64,000 nucleotides of DNA from positions 330,468 to 394,467 of the forward strand of contig LSYV01000062.1 in NCBI GenBank assembly GCA_001584585.1. Direction: 5' to 3'. The notes under the pieces were generated by a model that was not told the DNA's origin, ran no database searches, and saw nothing but the letters and a program-made list of their open reading frames with translations. Source of the DNA: Gonium pectorale (taxonomy: Eukaryota; Chlorophyta; Chlorophyceae; Chlamydomonadales; Volvocaceae). Shown one piece after another: positions 55,214-64,000 of the stretch; the first letter of the stretch is position 1; each line of letters begins with the position of its first letter. The position numbers were made by a program, and so were the translations under genes.

Positions 55214-56117
55214 GCGCACAGCTCCGGCACCGCAGCCAAGTGGGGACACAGGGGTGTGTGTCTTAGTTCTGTGCAGCTACTCTGAAGCGGTGATGGCGAC
55301 CATGCGGCAATTTGTGTCATAAGCAAACTTATCATGTTTGTTCATATTGCTACTACCGACCCATGGCCGCATGCTATCGGCATGCAGCGGGTGCCAGCCG
55401 CGTCTCAGGCGCGGCGCCAGTGAGGCTACGCGTTAGCGCCCGTGCGCCACAGGGCTTAGGGTTTAGATTCCGGAGTTGGCCGTCGTGGGTCTCTCTTTCA
55501 GGCACAGGCCGTGGCACCTGCTGCCATGCAGGTGTGTAGTGTCGATGGAGTTGCAACGGCGCCTCGTCTGCACCCTAACAGCACGTATGGAGAGGATGTG
55601 CAACTCAATGCCGCATTCATCCTCACAGCGTTTGCGCAACAACGCCAAGAAGTTATACCGCGCATTGTACCTTGCCACGGGAGCCGATCGCCCCAGTCAT
55701 GGCAGTAGGCTTTTCCCATCTGTTGAGCCCTGCCGACTAGGGGGGGATCAAGTATCCACATGTCTGTCAAGCGCCACATGCTGCAGCCTTGTGCTCCATC
55801 ATTTGAAAGTAGCGCTGAAGCCGTGAGGACAGCGTCAGTGCTGATTGCCGGCGTGACGGAAGGGATTCGCACATGCTCCCAGCGGTGTCCTGGCGAAGCG
55901 AGGGCCGCACATGGTGTCCTGCCATTGCAGCATGACCTTACACAGACGACTTCAGCCATAGCCCGAGTGGCAAAGCTCTCAGACAGTATTCTACAGTTAT
56001 CATCCACGACAAAGCAGCAAGTCAGTGTAAGCCACCTGCGGGAGTCCCGCCGGCCCTGGTAGCACCGCGCGCCTAAGCACGAACCCGGGACAGCGCAATG
56101 GGATGCGACCGGTCAGC
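55214..56117. other. Convergent 3' region GEX1/RBMX2
   Basis: TGTAA on + at 56026-56030 (813 nt after the GEX1 stop) and TGTAA on - at 55938-55942 (176 nt after the RBMX2 stop) suggest overlapping 3' UTRs. Two same-frame + strand open stretches (55511-55708 and 55760-56062, with helical LPLQHDLTQTTSAIARVAKL) look partly coding but have no start, no borders and no known family. Confidence 0.4.
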
Positions 56118-57934
56118 TCAGCGCCCCCGTTCCCGTTCCCGCCCCCTCTCCCAGCTGCGGTCCCTGCCCCGTTCCCGCTCTCCCCGCTCCCTGTCCCGGT
56201 CCCGACCGCGGTCCCGCTCGTCATCGCGCCGCAAGTCCCGCTCCCGCTCCCTGTCCCGTTCCTTGTCCGGCCCACGGCCGCCGTCACGGCCGCCGTCGTG
56301 ACTCCGGTCCAGGGGACGGGTCCTGTCCAGGGAGCGCCCGCCCTGACCCCACTCCTCGCGCCCGCGGCTGCGGTCGTCACGGCCGTCGTCGCGTCGGCCT
56401 TGTCCCTCTCCGGGCCGCACATCGCGCGCGTCTCGCCGGTCCCAGTCGCGCCGGCTGTCGCGCGCACTGGCAGGGCCTGGCCCCGCGTCGTCGTCGTGCC
56501 GACCCGTGGGTCGCGACGGCGGGCGCGGTGGGCCAAAGGACGGCCCCTCCGACGGTGGGCGCGGCGGCCCATACGACGGGCCCACTGACGTGCTTCGACC
56601 ACGTTCCTTCTCGCGGTCCCTGTTGTGGCCAGGATCAGCGGCATCCCGAGCGCTGCCGGGCCTCCCCCCGTCCCGGCCATTGGCCACGGCGCCACCGCTG
56701 GGCCCCGAGCCGCCCTTCGCAGCGCCCTGTCACGACAGGCGCATGGATCCAAGGGTAAGAGGGAGATTCACAGGCCGAGACGTGAGCCTAACACATACGG
56801 GGAAACAAGTTGCGTATGCAGCCTGACCTTTTTACTGGCTTCCAGCTGCCGTGCCTCCTCCATGATTGCGAATATTGAGCCGGCTTTAGCCCATGGCTCC
56901 GCCGCCAGGCCGCCAGCGCCAGTGCTGCGACCCCCTCCGGCTGCTAAAGGAGGCGGGCTGCGCCCGCGGCCGGAAGGCCCCGCCCCACCTGCACCACACG
57001 GCACACAGGATAGTAAACACAGTCAAGACAACACGGCTAGAATTACAATATGGTTACCAGAACCGGAACCCATAACAGTAAGTAACGTGTCATCAACCTC
57101 AGGAGCCTTGGCTCCACGGATGTATCACGGCACATTACCGCTGATAGCGCGCATCTGATGCAAGAGCCGGGCGGATAGACGGGGTTCCGAGCGCTAGCCA
57201 AAGCTCACCCGATGCATCGCCGCCACGGCCGCCTCTCTTCTCGCGCTCGTCCCGCTCCTCAGCTGCCGGCTCCTCGTCCTCCTCCACGGCATTAGGGTCT
57301 TCACCCTCGGCCTGCATGACGCCGTTGCGCACGAGTCCGAGTGCGGCGGCGTTAAGCCTGAAGATTAACCGCCCTTGCCCAACACAATGAGTGGAAGCCG
57401 CCGCCCTGGGATTTGCGGACGGCCCTCTTTAGCAAGCCGCCGCAAGATACCTCTGGCTCTTGCCCCATCACCATGGCAGCGCGCACCTCGGCTTTTCGCT
57501 TCTTGTAGTTGTCCACGTGCTCAACGCGGACCTTGCGCTGGGCAACGGTCGCGCCGTTGAGGTTGTCAACCGCCAACACCGTGCTGCGCTGGTCCTCGTA
57601 GGCGAGGAATGCAAAGCCCTTCGACTTCCCGGTATCCTTGTTGCGGACGAGGTTGACGTCCACAATCTCTCCATATTGCGCGAAGACGCACAACAAGTCC
57701 CCCTCCGTCAGGTCGTAGTCCAGCCCGCCCACGAACACGTACGCCGAGTGCTTGAAGCGCGCGTGCCATGACGCTGAGTCCCCAAGGCCCAGCTCAATCT
57801 CCCGCTTGGTCGCCTTCTGTATATTTTTGATCTGCACACGCGCGGGGCGGGGGGCGGGAACGTGTCGTTCTCCGGGTTCCAACGGCGGCCTTGCAAAGAA
57901 TGTGCTGCGCACGCACCTGCGTGAGCGGATTCAT
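56118..57934 (-). CDS. RBMX2: RBMX2/Ist3-type spliceosomal RNA-binding protein
   Basis: Exons: 57934-57917 (MNPLTQ), 57831-57464 (3' end uncertain), 57357-57209, 56988-56828, 56726-56118; about 434 aa. The start MNPLT, then IKNIQKATKREIELGLGD and SWHARFKHSAYVFVGGLDYD lead into one RRM with RNP2 YVFVGG and RNP1 KGFAFLAY, plus the family motif EDQRSTVLAVDNLNG. The C-terminus is acidic, then Gly/Pro-rich, then a long Arg/Asp/Glu/Ser repeat region ending RERGR. The family (yeast Ist3/Snu17) is a subunit of the RES complex of the spliceosome. No GT donor links exon 2 to exon 3 in frame; a GC donor after 57464 (GCAAGA) does. An assembly error or a missed mini-exon are alternatives. Confidence 0.85.
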
Positions 57935-58395
57935 GGCGAATAGCTGGTGGTTCTAGCGCAGGGGGTAGAGCATGGGAGGGGTCGAGTCAAAGGCCGGCAA
58001 AGCAGCCCTGAACAGGTCAGCGTCGCTAGAACTATCAATGTGTTGTTAAACGTGTTACGCTGTCTTACTCCTTTCACAATTGCTGTACGGCTGGTCGGGA
58101 CTGTATAAAGGCCTAAAGACCGCTCTGACGTTGTTCTCGCGTCTGCCGTCACACAGTACATACATGCAGAGATTCATTGGAAGAGAGGTCACATCGCCGG
58201 CCCAGCTTCTTGCACTTGTTCAATCTGCCTGCTTGGCAGCCTTCCACCTGAACCCACGGCTCACATAGTGGCTTCCCTGTGTCGCCGCCGCTTGCCGCGC
58301 CAGCGCACAACGCGGCAGCGGCGGCGGCCTTCAAAGCAGCTGCGCGCGCCCCAGACCCAAACCTGCCCCTAGTGCACGCACGCTCCACTCCAAGC
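57935..58395. promoter_or_regulatory. Divergent promoter region RBMX2/CPL
   Basis: About 460 bp. TATAAAG at 58104-58110 on the + strand is a good TATA candidate for the CPL gene. Part of the right half (from about 58279) stays open in the CPL frame without an ATG and could be coding if an upstream exon exists. Confidence 0.45.
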
Positions 58396-61300
58396 ATGGG
58401 GCCAAATTCACGGTTAACGGCGTTGTTCTTTGATAAGGACGCCCGGTATCCGTGTCTGTTGAGCCCCTGCAAGGTTTGGGACGATGCGCTGTCCCAGGCG
58501 GTTTCGGGCCCCGAGCTCAAAGTCTACTGCTACTGGTACAACGCGGTCTTGGGCGGGATGCTTGTTGGCTAAATTTTGTGAAGCTTGCGGTCTGGCTTTG
58601 TGCTGGTATCTTGCATGTTGCCTTTTGTTTGGCGAGACGTGTCGCTCTGCGTTCACTGAGGAACATGACAGCATTCGCATGGTTTGTGCACACGCGTAGG
58701 GAAAGCAAAAAGGTGTCCACCTTGCTTGCGCTTCACATCAGCAGCGGAGGTGAGTCGTCGCTTGGATGGGTAACAGTGGAACGACCGTTCGACGAGTGCA
58801 CGTTTCGCGGCAGGCCAAGTCCCCGACCTGAGGCTACTGCCGCTCAACCGCACCAAGGACCCCAGGTTCGCTTGCCGGCTGCCCGTCTTCGCAGCATGCG
58901 CGACCTAACCTCTCATTACCCGTGCGCAGTGCGTTTGAAAAGTTTGCGGAGGAGCACCAGCATTGCTTGGATAGCCGGAAAGCAATCGTGGTCAAGATCA
59001 ACGAGACCCGCGAGCTGTTGCTCGCGCCTGTCTTCTCAATCCAAGGTAATGCCGGCCCATACTGACCGCGATGTCGTCTTGTTCGTCTTACCTACAGAGT
59101 TTCTGTTCTTGTCTTGCCATGTACCTCTTTGCTTGCACCGTTTGGTTCGTTCCCTTGATTCGGACAGGGCACGGTTTGTACGACAGCACGTCAAGGTTTC
59201 CCTCCCCGGGTCTCCTCCATTAGCACTGCCTTACGCACCGGGCAGTTGCATGCAGCGACCAAACGGCTCGTGTTGTGGGGAGTTTCTCGTGTTGGTCTCC
59301 CTTCAGTGCGTGATGTGCGATTATCAGCCCCGAGAAAACAGCGTGGGCGTAGGCGAAATACGCCCGATTCCGCAACAGCTATAATGAATTAGGGCACTGT
59401 GTGCCTTCCGCGACAGACAGTAGGGGCTGCCTGGCGTAGGGTCATTGGGATTGCTCACAATGGGACCATCCATGAGCATTTGCGGAAAGCGACAGTGTTG
59501 CTCTTCCCGCGAAGGGGGGGGATCAGGGGGATTCCTCTGTTGGGAGGTTTTCGCTTGCCTGTGAGACATTCCACTCCCTGTCCTGTCGTTGCCATAGCTC
59601 ACTTACACCCCTACACGTCTCCTTGCTGCACCACGTTTCTCGAGGGCACGTGCCCTATCCAAACTGACCCACGGGACTCCTCCACAGTTGCGGCCGGTGT
59701 TAGATTCGCTAACGTTTTCAACCCGGGACCGGGCATGTTTGCATGTTCGCTAGTGTGCATGCAGCATGAACGCCTTAGAACGTACCCTCTCTTCTCATTC
59801 CCCGGACCACAGATGACGGCACCAAGTGGCCAGTGTTTTGGGGTTACATGCTGTATTTCGGCGTGGCCTCATCAGTATCGCTCATGTTAGACAACAGCCG
59901 CATGGCGGTTGTGCTTGACTTGGACGAAACCCTGCTGGTGGCAAACTCCGCGTCTACGCTCGATTCGAAGATAGAGGCGACCAGGAAGACCAGGTGCGGG
60001 GTGCAGGCGAGCTGGCATGCTGGTGGATGGGACGACGAGCATGATGCACTATAACGACCTCCCAACGGTTATACGCCAAGGGCAGCAAGTTGACACTGAG
60101 AGCAAAGCGCAGACGCAGTGCCACGTAACGAATGAAGAGGCTCACAGCTCTAACAGAAGAACGTTTTGTTTCCGGTGGGCCAGTGGTACTCGCAGCACAT
60201 ACTGTTACCGTGATTACGCACTCGGATGCAGGCGTCAGGAAAGATGGTTTTAGGTGTACAGAAAAAGCGGGCGGGCATTATCTTGGTGGGCGTCTTCCTA
60301 GATCGGCTCTAACGGCAGAGAAGGCTCCAACGGCAGTGATACCGACCCATGGGTCGGTGGCATCCTCTTGACAGGAAAGGGCTCATCCCTTAGGGCGGCC
60401 TGTGGTCGTCATTGAAGACAAAGCACGGGAATAGCGGTGCAGCTGCAACCCTCGCCAGTGCTACATCCGCAGCTGGAAGTGCTGTACATGTGGGATAGAC
60501 ATCATGCACCCTCATACGGCTCGCCCCTAGGCCAAAGCAGAAGGCAAGGGCCTAACGTGCACATGGCATGCCGCTGTGCTTCCTCGCACCAGGCGCCTCA
60601 AGGCAGCGGAGCTGCAGGACCTGCTCAGCAGCGGTGTCACCGCGGACAGCGAGGAGGCTGCGCGCCTGCGCGGCGCTGAGTTGGCTGCGTCCAAGGAAGA
60701 GGAGCTGCTGTCGGCGGACCTAGACCTCCTGCGCCAGTTCGCCAGCACCAACACCATCACCTACAACGGCGTGGCCTACAAGGCCAGGTGAGAAAGGCTC
60801 TGGGTGCGAGGTTCCCAACTACTAGGAGGAGGCATGACGAGCGGGGCCAGGGCGCGCCCATCGCTCTGCGCACTTTCCGCCGTTCCGCACATCGCCTACG
60901 CCCTGCTGCGTCTCCCCCGTGTCCGGTCTGTACACCCACGCATGCAACCTCACGCACACGGTACCTGTTGGGACTCTGTCTGTCCCTTGCCGCCGCCCGT
61001 ACCTGCGCTGGCAGGAGCGAGGTGGCGTACCTGGACGACGGCACGGCCGTCAAGCGGCCCGTCATCCGCGTGGACAAGCCGCAGCCGCTCATCTTCACGC
61101 GCATCCGGCCGGAGCAGCGGGAGACGTCCATGATCCTGCGGCCGCGGCCCTTCTGGGAGGAGCTGCGCGGCGTGCTGGCGGGGGACGCGGAGGCCGGGCC
61201 GGACGGCAGGCCCAAGTTGAGGTGCGTGCATGTGGCCGGGTGCGTGCATGTGGCCGGGTGCGCGCGCTGGCGACCGCCGAGCGTACATGGAGGTGCAGCC

Positions 61301-64000
61301 AACGCGCGGATGTTTTAGCATCGGCGCATAGCAGCTTCCGTACCGCACTCCTCTTTCTTCCGCTGCTGGTCGCTATGCTGGTTGTCTTCTGGGCTGACAC
61401 GTTTTTGGCTGCAGGTCCGCGCCACGCGCCGACTCGACGCAGTGGGCCCCAGCTGCTTTGCGCCCGTCTTCCTTTGACACCCCACCGATGTGTGCCTGTG
61501 GTGCCCGCCGCCCCCGCAGGTTCGACGTGTACGTGTGCACGGCTGCCGAGCGGCAGTACGCGCTGGAGGTGTGGCGGCTGCTGGACACGGCCGCAAAGAT
61601 CATACCCGTGGAGCAGCGCAGCCGCCGCATCGTCAACGTGTCCGGCAGCCGCAAGAAGCAGCTGCTCAGGTGGGACGCAAATAAGACGGGAGTGATCACA
61701 GCTCAATGCACAACGCCGGCAGGATTGCTTCTTCTGCTCGGATCGGGCCCGCCGCGTCCTCTCGGACTGTTCGCAATCACCGCAAAAGCTGTACTGCCTT
61801 TGTCTGCAAAGTCCGGCCCTGATGCTTCTTACTTGGAGCGCACTGAATCGCGCGGAATGCCTCCCTGCAGGTCTCTGGGCGTGGCTGAGGCGGCTGGCAA
61901 CCCGCGGCTGGACTGGTTTGACCTGCCGGACGATGAGCCGCCCATTCCCCTGGCGGTGGTGCTTGACGACCGCCTTGACGTGTGGGAGGCGGCGTCGCAG
62001 CCGGCCATCCTGCAGGTGGGGAACGCAGTGTGATGGCAAGCTGGCGGCTTGCGGCGTCACGTCCACGACGATACGGTGCATTCCGTAAGACATTGCGCTT
62101 GGGCGGTGCACCAAGGCTGGCCCTGGCAGCGTCGGTGCGCTGCTTCAAGCGTGCAGCCCCAGAACGACCACGATCTACCGCCCACCCTCCCGGGCCGAAC
62201 CCCTCCTCCCGCCGCGCCCCCACCCTCCCTGCAGGTCGTCCCCTGGTACTGGTACCGCGACGAGGGCGCCCGCCTGGTGTCGGGCCCGGGCACGCCCGCC
62301 GACCGGCTGGCCCTGGCGTCCGAGAACGAGATCAAGCGCATGCGCGACGCCGTGCTGATGATGCGCGCCGAGCTTTTCTACGACATCAACGAGCGGCTGC
62401 GGCTGCTGGCGGAGCGGCTCGTGACGGCGGGCGCGCCCGAGGCGGATCAGCAGCGTGATCCGGGGGCGTTGCTGCCGGGGCTCAAGACGGTAGCGGGGGT
62501 GCTGAGGGTGAGTGGCTGGGGGCAGGGGCCTGGCAAGATAGCTTAGGGTCCGGCAACGCTGCCAGCTTCATGGTCCAATATGTGGCATGAGAAGGCCAAG
62601 GGTGTATGGGGTGCGGTGTGACGGCAATTCTCCGCGCGCTGCTCCCTCGCCCGATGCCCTGGCCCGCCTTTAATCGTACATGCTGGAGTGCAAAATTCCG
62701 TGCTGTGCCCACTTCCTGCCTCCCCGGTGTGCAGTCTGGCGGCAACCGGGTCTACCAAATGCCGACGCTCGCCTCAATCGCGGCGCAGTACCGCCTTAAT
62801 AGCGCCACGCCGCCGCCCGAGCTCGAGGCCCCGCCGCTGGGAGCGCCGCCGCCGCCGCAGTCGCTGGTGCCGCCCGGCCCTCAGGGCTTCCAGTTCCCGC
62901 CCGCTGCGGGTCCCGCCGGGGGCCCGCCGGCGGCGGCGCCCCTGCTCCTGCCTCTCGGCCCCACGGCTCCGGGACTGGGCAGGCTGTTCCCCTCCGGCGC
63001 GGAGGGCGGCGCGGTGCCCAACGGCGCGGGCCCCAGCACCGCTACTGGGGTGTCGGGGCAGCCGCCACAGGCGCCGCCGCCGCAACAGCAGCAGCAAGCG
63101 ATCTCGCTGAAGCCCGTGGACCCGCGCGCCGTGCGACGGGTACGCGAAGGGTGGTTCGAGTCTTTCGTGATTTAGTGAACGCCAGGCGCCCGCGTATACA
63201 CAATGCCACACCGATAGCTGTGTGTTAAACTGGAGTCCCGGTCTAGCACTTCTCCGCTGGTTTGGAGGAGAACCTGGCTCATTCCGGGCTTGGCTGCCAG
63301 ACGAGGCCGCGCTGCTGGATGCCGGTGCGTTCTCGCCGCATCTATGTCCTATAACCTCCTTGTTTCACAGCTGTCATCAGGGTTGTACTAAGTTGTACCT
63401 CACGGTGCTGCACCTTTACCCCCCCCCCCCCCAGGCAGCAGCGGGGCAGCGGGCTGCCGCCGGCGCGAGCACACCCCGACCTCCCACCGGAGCCGTGCTG
63501 CAGCCGCCGCCGGGTGCGCCCGCGCCGCAGGGCTTCACAGGGCCGGGGCCACAGCAGCAGGTCCTGCCGCCGTTTGGCGGGCCGCAGCTCGCCGGCCCGC
63601 CACCGGTGGCTGCGGCGGAGCCGCCGCGGCGGCGCGCGATGGCCGCGCCGCTGGACCCCAGCAAGTGGAGCATTGAGGCTCTGGAGAACGGCCCTCCTGC
63701 GCAGCAGACCCTCGCAGAGCAACCTCCTCCTCCTCAGCAGCAGCAGCACGTCTATATCCTGCATCCACAACAGCCGCCGCTGCAGCCTCAGCCGCACCTC
63801 GAGCTGCAGGGGCCGGGCTCGGGCCTGGCCGCCTCGGCCAACGGTGACCCGCGGGCGGGCGCCGCTNNNNNNNNNNNNNNNNNNNNCTCCCTGTGTGCCT
63901 GCCTCCACGCTCGCCGCGGGCCCACGCCAGGTCCGGCCAGGGCGCGGACAGGCCGAGCGCCCGCAGCGGTGGTGGTGCCGCGCCCATGGAGGTAGAGAAA
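58396..64000 (+). CDS. CPL1: CPL1/2-type RNA polymerase II CTD phosphatase (3' end outside window)
   Basis: Exons: from ATG 58396 (border near 58528 uncertain), 58700-58749, 58814-58865, 58930-59045, 59813-59993, 60593-60787, 61015-61221, 61520-61669, 61871-62015, 62235-62507, 62735-63139, 63435 into the gap, then probably 63931-63991. The FCP1-like domain has the catalytic DLDET (MAVVLDLDETLLVANS), TRIRPEQRETSMILRPRPFW, FDVYVCTAAERQYALEVWRL and the acidic VVLDDRLDVW, all as in Arabidopsis CPL1/CPL2. These proteins dephosphorylate the RNA polymerase II C-terminal repeats. The following part is Pro/Gln/Ala-rich. Plant CPL1/2 end in double-stranded-RNA-binding domains, which would lie to the right of this window. 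Exons 2 onward are phase-consistent; the first junction needs phase 2, which only a weak donor provides. Confidence 0.85.
61222..61261 (+). repeat. 18-bp tandem repeat that duplicates a 5' splice site
   Basis: GTGCGTGCATGTGGCCGG occurs at 61222-61239 and again at 61240-61257, followed by GTGC. The first base is the donor of the CPL exon ending at 61221, so the donor sequence is copied every 18 bp. Confidence 0.8.
63867..63886. other. Assembly gap (20 N)
   Basis: Short run of N in the Pro/Gln-rich coding part of the CPL gene; a round 20 may stand for a gap of unknown size. Confidence 0.9.

Noticed and set aside
55498..56007. 169-aa open frame on the minus strand
   Set aside because: It overlaps two + strand open stretches and both predicted poly(A) signals, and its composition is mixed with no family likeness.
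56103..56588. 161-aa + strand frame over the RBMX2 tail
   Set aside because: It is the antisense of the Arg/Asp/Ser repeat region, whose codons leave all frames open.
1..64000. Bacterial-type features: operons, ribosome binding sites, CRISPR arrays, IS elements, phage genes
   Set aside because: Every identified gene is eukaryotic, split by introns and transcribed singly, and no array of regularly spaced identical repeats was seen.

Overview
The window is nuclear DNA from a green alga, most likely a volvocine or Chlamydomonas-like species. The reasons are very GC-rich coding exons, many short GT-AG introns, TGTAA-type poly(A) signals behind several genes, and proteins whose best relatives are plant/algal (MUT9-type kinase, Y3IP1, GEX1, CPL phosphatase) together with a ciliary gene (PF16). 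It is draft assembly with two N gaps (44140-44485 and 63867-63886). I see no rRNA, tRNA or CRISPR.

Layout, left to right: the last exon of an unidentified + strand gene (1-226); a repeat-rich stretch with two orphan minus-strand coding-like pieces (886-2290); a MUT9-type kinase (-, 3482-7359); sorting nexin 1 (-, 9873-13733); a cytosolic-type pyruvate kinase with 16 exons (+, 15287-23954); the Golgi Qb-SNARE GOS1 (-, 26056-28060); proteasome subunit beta-7/PSMB4 (+, 28446-29671); the central-pair armadillo protein PF16 (+, 30432-33490); the histone chaperone NASP (-, 34874-37081); a small orphan protein (+, 37426-39566); a CIR_N-domain nuclear protein (+, about 40933-46322); the PSI-assembly factor Y3IP1 (-, 47520-50693); the nuclear-fusion protein GEX1 (+, 50915-55213); the spliceosomal RNA-binding protein RBMX2 (-, 56118-57934); and a CPL1/2-type RNA polymerase II CTD phosphatase running off the right edge (+, 58396-64000).

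Exon models were built by hand from protein-family alignment remembered from known relatives, GT-AG (occasionally GC-AG) borders and phase. For MUT9, pyruvate kinase, PBG1, PF16, NASP, the CIR_N gene, Y3IP1 and GEX1 the listed exons sum to a multiple of three and give one uninterrupted protein. The 5' ends of GOS1, the CIR_N gene and CPL, and one junction in RBMX2, remain uncertain.

The genes are housekeeping, ciliary and sexual-cycle functions and do not form one pathway. Neighbouring transcription units are mostly divergent or convergent. The tightest divergent pair is Y3IP1/GEX1, with 221 bp between start codons. A dispersed repeat family (at least eight pieces) sits in intergenic DNA and introns. 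I found no convincing undescribed multi-gene system; the points worth following are listed as findings.
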